Source: CAIZGX01 sp046048875
GTDB taxonomy: Bacteria > Bacteroidota > Bacteroidia > Flavobacteriales_D > Sanyastnellaceae
NCBI GenBank assembly: GCA_046048875.1
Contig: JBJOFG010000013.1
Coordinates: 62,001-126,000, forward strand
Length of the DNA stretch: 64,000 nucleotides
Reading direction: 5' to 3'
Part shown: positions 1 through 7,950 of the stretch, one piece after another
Position numbering within the stretch: the first letter of the stretch is position 1
Layout: every line of letters starts with the position of its first letter
Made by a program: the position numbers and the translations under genes
Notes under the pieces: generated by a model
Database searches by the model: none
The model's input: the letters and a program-made list of their open reading frames with translations, nothing else
What the model was told of the DNA's origin: nothing

Positions 1-796
1 CAGGAAGTCCTTTCAAAAATCCTTCTTTGAAATCGCAACCCGTTAATAGCTTTATAGCGTATTCTGAATTATCAATGGACAAATATCCCGCATTGAACAA
101 GACTTTCAAGAAGACAGAAAAATCTTCTGCGGAAAGACTGTAGTTCACATCCATGATATTCGGTACAGGCAAACCAACATTGTCGTATGTTTTCTTGAAC
201 TGTGCGACATTCAAGTTCTTCTTCAATAAAAAAGTAGCGTTGTTGTCGGAATACTTGATCATATAATCGAGCAATTCCCGAATCGTATAGGTCTTTCCAA
301 CTTCAATTTGTTTTGAATTGTACGATTGTGATGGAATGTAGTCACCGCCAGTAAATGTTACAGGAGCATTGAGAATGCCGGGCTGATGTTCTTCAAACTT
401 CAAATAAGAAATAAGAATGGGAACTTTAATCAAAGACCCAGGGTGGAAGGGAACCTTTCCCTGAATGCTCATCCAATTCCCTTTCTTGAAATCACGGAGA
501 TAAACGGAAGCGTTATTCAATGCGCCGTTTTTTTTCTTGTCAGTGATGAGCGTTTCAATCTTTGTTTTTAACGATCCGTATATGGCCGATTCGCTTTCTG
601 GTTCAGCATATTCCAATGGCTTAATATATTCGTAACCCAACAATCTTTTTATGTTGTATGTGCAGCTTCCACTTGGGGTTGCAGCATTAGCAGCCTGAAT
701 AGGTGCAGCACTTTTTCTGGTAATTAGAAATGTAGCAGCGCTGCATAGCGCAGAAGTAACAAGCACCGCAGTGAGCGCTTTCTTTTTTGAAATCAT
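1..796 (-). CDS. Class A beta-lactamase-like serine hydrolase, N-terminal part (partial)
   Basis: The reading frame starts at the ATG at 796 and runs off the left edge, giving 265 codons without a stop. The N-terminus (MISKKKALTAVLVTSALCSA) is a signal peptide or membrane anchor. Residues 121-124 read SLIK, in the context HPGSLIK, which is the SxxK nucleophile motif. Residues 183-185 read SDN, in the context YSDNNAT. The 62-residue spacing matches class A beta-lactamases and related PF13354 serine hydrolases. The KTG motif would lie outside the window. Proteins of this type in Bacteroidota are often peptidoglycan-active or of unknown substrate, so resistance should not be assumed. It is transcribed divergently from tpiA, with a hairpin array between them. 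Confidence 0.8.
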   Translation of the reverse strand, partial: MISKKKALTAVLVTSALCSAATFLITRKSAAPIQAANAATPSGSCTYNIKRLLGYEYIKPLEYAEPESESAIYGSLKTKIETLITDKKKNGALNNASVYLRDFKKGNWMSIQGKVPFHPGSLIKVPILISYLKFEEHQPGILNAPVTFTGGDYIPSQSYNSKQIEVGKTYTIRELLDYMIKYSDNNATFLLKKNLNVAQFKKTYDNVGLPVPNIMDVNYSLSAEDFSVFLKVLFNAGYLSIDNSEYAIKLLTGCDFKEGFLKGLP

Positions 797-919
797 ACTT
801 TATTACGTGTTGGTTAGTCCCTTGCAGAAGACGCCGTGAAGATATGTCTTTCATTGAAATTTTGAATTTGAAGTGACTGTTTGTTTTCCTTCACTCTTGG
901 ATTTCAATCCGCAACTAAC

Positions 920-1031
920 GTCGCAGACCCTTGAGAAGCATTCCCCCTCGCAACGTAAGTTGCCCTCGTAACTCATGTTGCCCTCGCGAAGCATTCGCCC
1001 TCGCAACGTATGTTGCCCTCGTCCTTCGGAC
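920..1031. repeat. Mini-hairpin array, CCTC-linker class
   Basis: Tandem short palindromes lie upstream of tpiA. Readable units are GTC GCA GAC (920-928), GCAAC GTAA GTTGC (950-963), GTAAC TCAT GTTGC (968-981), GCGAA GCA TTCGC (986-998), GCAAC GTAT GTTGC (1003-1016) and GTCC TTC GGAC (1021-1031). From 950 on they are joined by the 4-nt linker CCTC, with a period of 17-18 bp. No protein is predicted here; open frames across it only translate the repeat. Confidence 0.85.
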
Positions 1032-1036
1032 TTCAT

Positions 1037-1044
1037 TACCTTTG
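1037..1044 (+). promoter_or_regulatory. Candidate -7 box of tpiA
   Basis: TACCTTTG matches the Bacteroidota -7 consensus TAnnTTTG. It ends 12 nt before the tpiA ATG and directly follows the last hairpin of the array. I see no clear TTTG -33 element, so the assignment is tentative. Confidence 0.35.
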
Positions 1045-1056
1045 CCAAAACTTTAG

Positions 1057-1794
1057 ATGATGCGCTCAAAACTTATCGCTGGAAACTGGAAAATGAATAC
1101 GAATTGGGAAGAGGCGAAAGCCTTGTTCCAAGCGGTGAACGAATTTACTTCCAACAACAAATCAATGGCCGTGTGTGTGCCGGCTTGTTATCTAGCTGGA
1201 CTATGCCCAACACATCCGAATCTTTCGGTGTTCGCGCAAGATTGCAGCGCACATGAGAAAGGAGCATACACCGGAGAAATTTCTGCGACGATGTTGGCTT
1301 CTCTCGGAGTGAAAGGAAGTTTGGTTGGACACAGCGAGCGCAGACAATATCACAATGAAACTTCAGTTTTGTTGAAGCAAAAGGTAGATCAGCTGTTATC
1401 CAATAATTTGACTGCGATTTATTGCATTGGTGAAACGCTTGAAGAGCGCAACAACGAGTTGCACTTCGCTACAGTAACGAAGCAAATTGAAGAAGTAATC
1501 GGACACCTTTCAGCCGAACAAATGAAGGACATTGTCATTGCATACGAACCTGTTTGGGCCATTGGCACTGGCGTTACAGCAAGCAATGAACAAGCGCAAG
1601 AAATGCACGCACACATTCGTTCGTTCTTGAACACCATGTTTGGAGAAGTAGCAAACGACATTCAGATTTTATACGGAGGCAGCATGAACGCCTCGAATGC
1701 TCAGGCTCTTTTGGCTTGTGAAGATGTTGACGGCGGACTAATTGGAGGCGCTTCATTGAAGGTAGCCGATTTCGAATTTATTTACAACGCCTAA
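1057..1794 (+). CDS. tpiA: Triosephosphate isomerase
   Basis: Interconverts dihydroxyacetone phosphate and glyceraldehyde 3-phosphate in cytoplasmic glycolysis and gluconeogenesis. The 245-residue length is normal for the family. Catalytic residues are visible: N10 and K12 in AGNWKMN, H92 in VGHSERR, and E164 in AYEPVWAIGTG. The phosphate-binding YGGSMN and the terminal GGLIGGASL motif are intact. The second Met at 1060 (MRSKLIAGNWKMN) could also be the start. The stop codon overlaps the prmA start as TAATG, so the two genes are probably co-transcribed and translationally coupled. Confidence 0.97.
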   Translation: MMRSKLIAGNWKMNTNWEEAKALFQAVNEFTSNNKSMAVCVPACYLAGLCPTHPNLSVFAQDCSAHEKGAYTGEISATMLASLGVKGSLVGHSERRQYHNETSVLLKQKVDQLLSNNLTAIYCIGETLEERNNELHFATVTKQIEEVIGHLSAEQMKDIVIAYEPVWAIGTGVTASNEQAQEMHAHIRSFLNTMFGEVANDIQILYGGSMNASNAQALLACEDVDGGLIGGASLKVADFEFIYNA

Positions 1795-2618
1795 TGCAAT
1801 ACACGGTTTACACGTTTCAAGTTTCTCCGCTTATTCCGGGAAACGATTTAGTTATTGCTTCGTTGAGCGAATTGGCTTTCGATAGCTTTCAAGAAACAGA
1901 AGAAGGGGTAGAGGCGTATGTCCCTTCGCACCTCGACAATGAAGAATTGCAAAAGGCATTGTTGGAATTAATCCTTGAAGATGTGACCATTCATTTCTCG
2001 AAGAAAGAAATGGAAGACATCAACTGGAACGCCGAGTGGGAATCGCAATTCGATCCAATAGATGTCGACAATCTTTGTCGTGTTCGCGCTCCCTTTCACG
2101 AAGCGAAGGAAGGTGTTCTCGATTTAATCATTGAACCGAAGATGAGCTTCGGCACGGGTCATCATGCAACGACTTATTTGGTCTTGCAAAAGATGTTTGA
2201 ACTAGATTTCAAAGACAAGGAAGTGATTGACATGGGAAGCGGCACAGCCGTTCTTGCCATTGCTGCAGAGAAACTCGGCGCGAAGAAAGTCTGGGCCATT
2301 GACATTGATGAATGGGCGTATGAAAACGCCATTGAAAATTTGGAGCGTAACAACTGTTCGAAGATTGAAGCACTTTTAGGAGTGGAAGATTTGTTGGAAG
2401 GAAAAACTGCTGACATCTTCATTGCGAACATCAACCGCAACATTCTTTTAGCCCAAGCGAAACACTACGAGAACAGCACCCAATCAGGTGCACCATTGTT
2501 GTTGAGCGGATTCTACGAGAACGATGTTCCTGCATTACTTGAAGCATTTTCAGCTTTCGAATGGAAAGAGACTCGCGTTCGTGATGAGTGGACGATGTTG
2601 TTTCTTGTCAGAAAATAG
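1794..2618 (+). CDS. prmA: Ribosomal protein L11 methyltransferase
   Basis: SAM-dependent methyltransferase that trimethylates ribosomal protein L11. The 274-residue protein has a variable N-terminal substrate-recognition domain, then the family motif FGTGHHATT near residue 119. The SAM-binding motif I, DMGSGTAVLAIAA, follows near 145, and ANINRNIL near 211 corresponds to the catalytic-loop motif IV. The ATG shares one base with the tpiA stop. The pairing of tpiA with prmA looks like a small housekeeping operon. Downstream is a convergent gene separated by a hairpin array. Confidence 0.95.
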   Translation: MQYTVYTFQVSPLIPGNDLVIASLSELAFDSFQETEEGVEAYVPSHLDNEELQKALLELILEDVTIHFSKKEMEDINWNAEWESQFDPIDVDNLCRVRAPFHEAKEGVLDLIIEPKMSFGTGHHATTYLVLQKMFELDFKDKEVIDMGSGTAVLAIAAEKLGAKKVWAIDIDEWAYENAIENLERNNCSKIEALLGVEDLLEGKTADIFIANINRNILLAQAKHYENSTQSGAPLLLSGFYENDVPALLEAFSAFEWKETRVRDEWTMLFLVRK

Positions 2619-2800
2619 GGAACTACGTAATTGGAAAACCGAAAGTTTTATTCCTACTGCGTAATTGGAACTACGTTGTTAGAATCGTCGTCGACCCTCG
2701 TCGCAGACCTTCGCGATGAAATCGCCCTCGCAAAGCCATTTGCCTTCGCAACGATTGTTGCCCTCGCGATGAAATCGCCCTCGCAACGCTAGTTGCCTTC
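2619..2800. repeat. Mini-hairpin array between convergent genes
   Basis: Fills the gap between prmA (+) and the membrane gene at 2801 (-). It starts with AAC TAC GTA-type units (2620-2690), then switches to the CCTC/CTTC-linker class. Units there include GTC GCA GAC, GCGAT GAA ATCGC (twice), GCAAA GCCA TTTGC, GCAAC GATT GTTGC and GCAAC GCTA GTTGC. Its position between two gene ends would allow it to act as a transcript 3' structure. Confidence 0.8.
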
Positions 2801-3460
2801 TCAATCACTCGCTTTGCGATTATTGCGGTACAAGAGAACTCCGAAAAGTCCGAAGCAAAAGTCGCGAATGATATTTCCAATACCGATAGAGGTGTAGGTG
2901 TAAAGCGAGAAAGTATAGTTGTTGTTACAATCGAAGTACAGTATGTATGCAATGGTAGGCAAGATGCACAAACAGGAATAGATGAAAAGGCCAAACAAGA
3001 CAATCAATTCAAGCGGCATGGAGGTTTTGTTAGGTTTTAATTGAGCAATCATTGAAAGACAGCAGATCAAAATAATAAGGCTTTGAAGAATAATGGCATA
3101 TCCGGAAATGGCTTCGGTTAGAATATTCGTCTTGTAGAAAATTATTTCAATGCAAAGAATAATTGAAATTGAAACGGAAAGAATCTTGGAGACGAGTGTG
3201 ATGTAGCGATTCAGTTGAACCAGTTTCAAAGAATAAAAAGTGACGAATAAAAGTTCGAAAACCGTGTAGATATTGATGACCAATGAATTGTTTACTTCAA
3301 GAAAGCACATAGCAGAACCAAGGATATCTGACACCAACGAAGCGCTATTGAAAATAACCAACGGCCAAATTTGAATCCCGAATGTTTTTCTATTTCGAAG
3401 CAACAAGGCAATGGCTATGATTCGAATAATGTAGCAAGCAATGAGAAATAGAAATACCAT
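2801..3460 (-). CDS. Polytopic membrane protein, same family as the two upstream paralogues
   Basis: A 219-residue, very hydrophobic protein with about six or seven predicted membrane segments and no enzymatic motif that I recognise. Its C-terminus (GNIIRDFCFGLFGVLLYRNN) aligns with the ends of the two proteins at 6124-6777 and 6812-7465 (NIIRNLMLTHLFYLRRN). All three therefore belong to one family. Those two sit in an operon with a histidine kinase, so a role as membrane sensor or partner is plausible but inferred. This copy is separated from that operon by a T9SS cargo gene and two hairpin arrays. Confidence 0.75.
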   Translation of the reverse strand: MVFLFLIACYIIRIIAIALLLRNRKTFGIQIWPLVIFNSASLVSDILGSAMCFLEVNNSLVINIYTVFELLFVTFYSLKLVQLNRYITLVSKILSVSISIILCIEIIFYKTNILTEAISGYAIILQSLIILICCLSMIAQLKPNKTSMPLELIVLFGLFIYSCLCILPTIAYILYFDCNNNYTFSLYTYTSIGIGNIIRDFCFGLFGVLLYRNNRKASD

Positions 3461-3527
3461 GTATTTTGTTCTTGTTTAATTATCAATTTTCAATTCATCC
3501 TCAATATTGCCCACCGACGATGATAGT

Positions 3528-3630
3528 TGTTACTTCGTAAATAAAATCGTCGAAGACATTCGCGAAGCATTCGCACGAAGTGCATTCGTCCATAGGACAT
3601 TCGCCCTTCGGGCATTGGTGCTTCGCAATT
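3528..3630. repeat. Mini-hairpin array, ATTC-linker class
   Basis: TTAC TTC GTAA is followed by units joined by the linker ATTC: GTC GAA GAC, GC GAA GC, GCAC GAA GTGC, GTCC ATA GGAC and GCCC TTC GGGC. It ends at the stop of the T9SS cargo gene at 3633. Confidence 0.82.
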
Positions 3631-3632
3631 GA

Positions 3633-4505
3633 TCATCGCTGAATAATAAACCGCTGTTGAGTAATGTTTTTATCGGCTTGAACTTCGAAGAAATAAATGC
3701 CTGGACTTAATGTGGAAACGGAGATATTAGACAATGAAGTGTGAAGACTTCCGCGTTGAACAAGTTGTCCTGTGTTGTTGAAGATTTTGTAATGGTTCGA
3801 AAGGGCAGGGTTTGTTTGAACTTGAATGGATTCGGAAGTTGGGTTGGGGTATACTAAGAGTGCATTCTGCTCATGCTGTTCTGAAATATTTGTTACATAA
3901 TCACAGCTCGGCGAAATGTTGAAACTATGGTAACCAATGATGGTATCTTCATAGCAGCGCAGTCCTGTGTAGAAATAGGTATCTTTCAAAATACCATCGC
4001 AATGATATAAGAAGTAAGGACTAGGCATGGAAGTATTTCCAATAAACTCAATTATTTTACCCGAGAAGGCAAAGTCTTCGGAAGAAACGTAAAGTGTTTT
4101 TAGTTCTACACCATTTATAGTTTCAAATGCAGTTGAATCCACCGTAATTACTACACCGCAGGTATCTCGCATTACTGTCCATGATTCACCAGCTAGTTTA
4201 TTGAAATCGTAGAGAGTAGTGAATTGATTGTTCAAATACCAATAAACGACACCGTTTTCTTCATAGGTGATAAGGCTATCTGATAAATCGCTATTTACCG
4301 GGTCACCGCTTCGCAAAATTATTTTGCAATCATGCCCATCTATTAAGGTGTCACTTACCGACGTCCATTCACGAAAGCCAATGTTAATATTCACTGCATT
4401 TTCGACTTGATATGTCCATTTGGCCCCAATGGGTGCCCAGGTTTGGCTGAATACATTTGTTATTATTCCAAATAAAAACAAAATGGAAAATAGGAGTTGC
4501 TTCAT
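3633..4505 (-). CDS. Secreted protein with T9SS type A sorting domain
   Basis: A 290-residue protein with a clear signal peptide (MKQLLFSILFLFGIITNVFS, cut before QTW). A 180-residue body of unknown function has a W-Y and cysteine pattern common in Bacteroidota secreted proteins. The C-terminal 80 residues carry VYPNPTSESIQV and LSPGIYFFEVQADKNITQQR, the hallmarks of a type A CTD that directs export through T9SS and removal or anchoring at the surface. The body resembles the cargo proteins at 8-15 kb only in general architecture. No catalytic motif was recognised. Confidence 0.85.
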   Translation of the reverse strand: MKQLLFSILFLFGIITNVFSQTWAPIGAKWTYQVENAVNINIGFREWTSVSDTLIDGHDCKIILRSGDPVNSDLSDSLITYEENGVVYWYLNNQFTTLYDFNKLAGESWTVMRDTCGVVITVDSTAFETINGVELKTLYVSSEDFAFSGKIIEFIGNTSMPSPYFLYHCDGILKDTYFYTGLRCYEDTIIGYHSFNISPSCDYVTNISEQHEQNALLVYPNPTSESIQVQTNPALSNHYKIFNNTGQLVQRGSLHTSLSNISVSTLSPGIYFFEVQADKNITQQRFIIQR

Positions 4506-4602
4506 AATTGTGATTTAAGTTATTGTGTTTTGTTCTTTCAGTTTTTTATTCAATGGTGTCGTTCAAATCATCCTCAATACTGCTCACCGAAGTTGATTGT
4601 TA

Positions 4603-4711
4603 GAACTCCGTTGTTAAACCCTCGTCCGAAGGACCTTCGCGATGAAATCGCCCTCGCAACGCCTGTTGCCCTCGCAAAGCATTTGCCCTCGCGAAGACAT
4701 TTGGCTTCGCA
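4603..4711. repeat. Mini-hairpin array, CCTC-linker class
   Basis: Lies between the cargo gene and the response regulator. Units are GTCC GAA GGAC, GCGAT GAA ATCGC, GCAAC GCCT GTTGC and GCAAA GCA TTTGC, then a degenerate GCGAAGACATTTGG. Linkers are CTTC or CCTC. Confidence 0.82.
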
Positions 4712-4716
4712 TTGGG

Positions 4717-5364
4717 TCATTCCAAAACAATCCCATTTCGAATGCAATAAGTCGCCAATTCATACGGATTGGAAGTGTTTAGTTTTCGATGAATGTTCTC
4801 GCGATGACTCTTAATGGTGCTTTCGCTTAGTCCAAGTAAATCTGCTATCTCGTTCGATGTAGATCCGCTAACAATGTGTCGCAGCACACGCTTTTCCTGA
4901 AGGGTAAGTTGCTCGTTTTTCTTTTTTCGTGAAGACACATTCTGCAACGTTTCTTCCGAAAACAATTGATTGAAATAATAGCCATCGGCATGCACGGTTT
5001 CAATGGCGCGTTTCAGTTCCAACGGTTTTACTTCTTTCGGAAGAAAAGCCCGCGCACCCAAACGTGCGCAAGATTCAACCATGTAGTCCATACTCAACTG
5101 GGTAAGAACAATGGATCTTACATTCGGATGAGAAAGCTGAAGTATTTCCAACGTGTTTTCTCCACCTTTCACCGGCATGTTTAAATCCAGCAGAACCACA
5201 TCGAATAAGACATTTTCTAAATCGTTTAAGAACTCTTTTCCATTGGAGTATTCAGCCACAATGTCGAAGCGCTTTTTATAGTCTTTCGATAAAATGCTTT
5301 TGATACCGTTTCGCAAAATGGTATGATCGTCGACCAAGACGACTTTAATTTTTGGGCTGCTCAT
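4717..5364 (-). CDS. Response regulator, NarL/LuxR type
   Basis: A 215-residue transcription factor. The receiver domain has the acidic pair in LVDDHTILRNG and phospho-acceptor Asp in VLLDLNMP (about residue 60). The C-terminal LuxR-type helix-turn-helix reads LTLQEKRVLRHIVSG and SNEIADLLGLSESTIKSHR. The frame opens further upstream with a TTG, but the ATG at 5364 gives the canonical N-terminus MSSPKIKVVLVDDH. That ATG overlaps the kinase gene by 20 bp. It is the last gene of the 7465-4717 operon and presumably receives phosphate from the kinase just upstream. Confidence 0.93.
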   Translation of the reverse strand: MSSPKIKVVLVDDHTILRNGIKSILSKDYKKRFDIVAEYSNGKEFLNDLENVLFDVVLLDLNMPVKGGENTLEILQLSHPNVRSIVLTQLSMDYMVESCARLGARAFLPKEVKPLELKRAIETVHADGYYFNQLFSEETLQNVSSRKKKNEQLTLQEKRVLRHIVSGSTSNEIADLLGLSESTIKSHRENIHRKLNTSNPYELATYCIRNGIVLE

Positions 5365-6127
5365 ACGGAATGTCAATGGTTATTTTCGAAATTTCTATGT
5401 TGTTCCAAAAGTGAATGGTGCCGTGCAATTGGTCTATTCTGTTCAGTATGGAAGAGCACCCGCGTCCTTTGGCTTGATGAGCGTGGTGCATGAATTCTTT
5501 TTGCGTAAGTCCATCTCCGTTGTGGTCTATGTGAACAATGAATTGGTTGTAGTTGAAGTACAGTTCAACATCTACCTGTCCGGGTTTGGCGTGTTTCGCT
5601 AGGTTGTTCAGCAGTTCGTTGTAAATGCGAAAGACAGGAAGAGCGAACGAGTCGGGGAAGACCTTGTCTTCCGACATGGCCGATTGAAAAGTTATTTCCC
5701 ATTGCGGTTGAAAGTGTTGAAGGGTAATGCGAAGTGCGGCAATAAGTCCTTGTGTGCGCACCGCATGCGGGAAGATGGCCGTGGTGTATCTGCGCAGATC
5801 AAGGGTAAGGGTTTCCACAATGTGTTGAATCTCGTTCATTTCTTCACGTTGGAAGGAAGTGCGGTAGAGGTTAGAGTCTTGTTCAATAAGCTTGTGTGCA
5901 AGAATGTTCAATTGCGGACCAATATCGTCGTGAAGGTTGTTGGCCATTTCTTCGCGTTCAGACTCTTGCGTAACAATAATGGCTTTCTGCAATTCCGTTT
6001 TGTGCGACTCTTCTTGTTTTGCATTTTGAATAACCTTGCGCATGGCAAATAGCAGAATACCCACCAGCAAAAGCGCCAACGCAGCAATTACAACTCCAGC
6101 AAGTACCGTGAATTCAACTGTGTTCAT
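5345..6127 (-). CDS. Sensor histidine kinase, HisKA_3 type, with short membrane anchor
   Basis: A 260-residue kinase. Residues 7-29 form one membrane segment and a short coiled region follows. The dimerisation motif SEREEMANNLHDDIGPQLN contains the phospho-accepting His66. The ATPase part shows the N-box ELLNNLAKHA and a G-box around GRGCSSILNRIDQLHG. There is no extracytoplasmic sensor domain, so signal sensing probably comes from a partner; the polytopic proteins encoded immediately upstream are the obvious candidates. Its ATG overlaps the upstream stop (ATGA) and its 3' end overlaps the regulator gene. Confidence 0.92.
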   Translation of the reverse strand: MNTVEFTVLAGVVIAALALLLVGILLFAMRKVIQNAKQEESHKTELQKAIIVTQESEREEMANNLHDDIGPQLNILAHKLIEQDSNLYRTSFQREEMNEIQHIVETLTLDLRRYTTAIFPHAVRTQGLIAALRITLQHFQPQWEITFQSAMSEDKVFPDSFALPVFRIYNELLNNLAKHAKPGQVDVELYFNYNQFIVHIDHNGDGLTQKEFMHHAHQAKGRGCSSILNRIDQLHGTIHFWNNIEISKITIDIPYEQPKN

Positions 6128-6168
6128 GAAGTAACATTTCTTCTCAGATAAAAGAGATGGGTGAGCAT
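6124..6168. repeat. 45-bp segment identical to 6812-6856
   Basis: The last 45 bp of the two paralogous membrane genes are identical, although the rest of the genes has diverged considerably. This points to recent duplication with local gene conversion. Confidence 0.85.
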
Positions 6169-6777
6169 TAAGTTTCGAATGATGTTGGCAATGGGAATCC
6201 AGATAAGGACCATTTTACAGAAATATAGATCAATATGTTTATGCAAGAGAAGATTCCCTAAAAGCTGAGGAGAAATAGTAATGAGATTGAAAAGTGTGAC
6301 GCATAGAATAGCTTGAAAATAATAGGATTCGTCTTTTCCTTCCTTCGCAACTTTTTGAAATAGTCGGTAAGAAGCAATAAATCCAACAAGGGCCAAAAAC
6401 ATGGTTGAAATTCCATTAAATATTCCGAAGTGTACAATTGTCGTCTCGAAAGATTCAATAATTTGAATGACAAGGAATACGCTGAAAATTATATTCAAGA
6501 GAAAGAAAAGCGTGATTTCCTTTTTAGAAAATACGCTCGTGAAATGGAAAATAGCGAGTATGTTGAATAGATGAAATAGACACCACATTGTTCCAATTGG
6601 CGTGTAATCGGGAAGACTTGAATAGATTATAATTGAATCTGCGATGAACGAACTCAGGGGAAGTATAAGAAGCAACAGTCCAAATTTGGTTCTGTAGGCT
6701 TTGAAATAGATCCCAGCCACAATCGCTAAAAGCTCTATTCCAGTTGAAGTAGAGTTGGCGTAATCTAAGTATGTCAT
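6124..6777 (-). CDS. Polytopic membrane protein, putative sensor partner (paralogue B)
   Basis: A 217-residue, strongly hydrophobic protein with about six or seven membrane segments, starting MTYLDYANSTSTGIELLAIV and ending LMLTHLFYLRRNVTS. It is a close paralogue of the next gene upstream, with the same length and the same last 14 codons at the DNA level. It overlaps the kinase start by 4 bp (ATGA), which suggests that the two products are made together. The family is unknown to me; a role in signal input to the kinase is inferred from context only. Confidence 0.8.
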   Translation of the reverse strand: MTYLDYANSTSTGIELLAIVAGIYFKAYRTKFGLLLLILPLSSFIADSIIIYSSLPDYTPIGTMWCLFHLFNILAIFHFTSVFSKKEITLFFLLNIIFSVFLVIQIIESFETTIVHFGIFNGISTMFLALVGFIASYRLFQKVAKEGKDESYYFQAILCVTLFNLITISPQLLGNLLLHKHIDLYFCKMVLIWIPIANIIRNLMLTHLFYLRRNVTS

Positions 6778-6811
6778 GTTCGAATGCGAAGATTAATTTT
6801 TATTACATGAT

Positions 6812-7465
6812 TCATGAAGTAACATTTCTTCTCAGATAAAAGAGATGGGTGAGCATGAGATTTCTAAGAATGTTTCCAACGACGATCCAGATCATAATCA
6901 TTTTACAGAAATCATATTCCACATAATGCTGTTGAAGCAAATGCTGTCCGATTTGAGGTGAGAACATGATGAGGCTGAGAATGGTTACGCTCAAGTTGGC
7001 ATAAAAGAAATGCGAGAAATCTTTTTTCTCTTTCGCGGTTCGTTGTATCAATCGGAAGGCAGCTATTAAACCAACGAATCCGTCGAAGAGGTTTGAGATT
7101 CCGTTCGCCACATCGCGATAAAGCGTTTTGGTTTGAAAAATCTCTACAATGGTGGTAACCATTATGGTTGCAAGAATAATTTTTATTAGGAAAATTAGTC
7201 TGATTTCTTTTTTCGAAAACACATCAATGATTATGAAAAAAGCCAACGTGTTGAAAAGATCGAAGATGCCATAGATCATTCCGGTTGGTATGTATCTTGG
7301 AATGTTGGAATACAGATAAAGAGAATCGGCAATGCACGAGCTTAAGGGCATTAGAAAAATAATTAATCCGAATTTGGTGCGATACGTTTTAAAGATAAGA
7401 GCCGCTGCAATTGCCAAGAACTCTGTTCCAGAACCAATGTAGTTAGCGTATTGTAGGTAGGTCAT
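6812..7465 (-). CDS. Polytopic membrane protein, putative sensor partner (paralogue A)
   Basis: A 217-residue paralogue of the protein at 6124-6777. Both start with MTYL-YAN, share FKxYRTKFGL near residue 27 and the PLSS-IADS stretch, and end LMLTHLFYLRRNVTS. About six or seven membrane segments are predicted. It is probably the first gene of the operon that continues with the second paralogue (34-bp gap), the histidine kinase and the response regulator. The AT-rich region upstream (7466-7680) should hold the promoter. Confidence 0.8.
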   Translation of the reverse strand: MTYLQYANYIGSGTEFLAIAAALIFKTYRTKFGLIIFLMPLSSCIADSLYLYSNIPRYIPTGMIYGIFDLFNTLAFFIIIDVFSKKEIRLIFLIKIILATIMVTTIVEIFQTKTLYRDVANGISNLFDGFVGLIAAFRLIQRTAKEKKDFSHFFYANLSVTILSLIMFSPQIGQHLLQQHYVEYDFCKMIMIWIVVGNILRNLMLTHLFYLRRNVTS

Positions 7466-7678
7466 GATATCTAAATTAGTATAATTTGAACACTAATTAT
7501 CAATCACAGATTTTCATTAATTACCATCCTAATAGCCATTAAAATCTAAATAGCTGAATTTTAGATTATTGAATATTTCATCTTGAACTTTTTTCTCTAG
7601 GGAGAAAGACGGATTTTTCTGAAAGTTAAAATCGCTGGAAGTATTGATTTTTCTATAAAAATGAAAAAATAGAGGTGT
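7466..7678. other. AT-rich divergent intergenic region
   Basis: No coding frame of note. It presumably contains the promoter of the minus-strand kinase operon. I could not identify a convincing TTTG / TAnnTTTG pair. Confidence 0.4.
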
Positions 7679-7698
7679 AAAAAACTGCGCAGTTTTTT
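7679..7698. repeat. 20-bp perfect palindrome, terminator-like
   Basis: AAAAAACTGCGCAGTTTTTT is a perfect inverted repeat with A and T tracts, so it could form an intrinsic-terminator-like hairpin on either strand. Identical copies occur at 8030-8049 and 22948-22967. This copy and the 8030 copy bracket the hairpin array at 7713-7950. Confidence 0.85.
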
Positions 7699-7712
7699 GG
7701 AAAAGGGAAAAT

Positions 7713-7950
7713 GTCCTTCGGACGAGGGCAACAAGTGTTGCGAGGGTCCTTCGGACGAGGGCAACTGGCGATGCGAGGGCAACAATTGTTGCGAGGGTCC
7801 TTCGGACGAGGGCAAATGCTTTGCGAGGGCAACAATTGTTGCGAGGGTCCTTCGGACGTTGATTGCAGGTTATCCGCAGGATTGATCATCGTAGATGATT
7901 GATTGCTTCGCAATTGATCACCGAAGGTGATTGAAGGAACGAAGTTCCTA
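7713..7950. repeat. Mini-hairpin array, GAGG-linker class passing into GAA-loop class
   Basis: The first part has units GTCC TTC GGAC (three or more), GCAAC AAGT GTTGC, GCAAC AATT GTTGC (two) and GCAAA TGC TTTGC joined by GAGG, the reverse complement of CCTC. From about 7885 it changes to ATCATC GTA GATGAT, ATTGC TTC GCAAT, ATCACC GAA GGTGAT and GGAAC GAA GTTCC. It lies in the 660-bp gap between divergent genes. Confidence 0.85.

Noticed and set aside
1..796. True beta-lactamase resistance gene
   Set aside because: Only the SxxK and SDN motifs are visible; many family members in this phylum act on other substrates, and the rest of the gene lies outside the window.
7869..7877. DnaA box (TTATCCGCA)
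   Set aside because: Single copy with a mismatch inside a hairpin array; not meaningful alone.
7713..7950. CRISPR array
   Set aside because: Units are short palindromes of variable sequence with 4-nt linkers. There are no identical 25-40 bp repeats, no unique spacers of constant length, and no cas genes.
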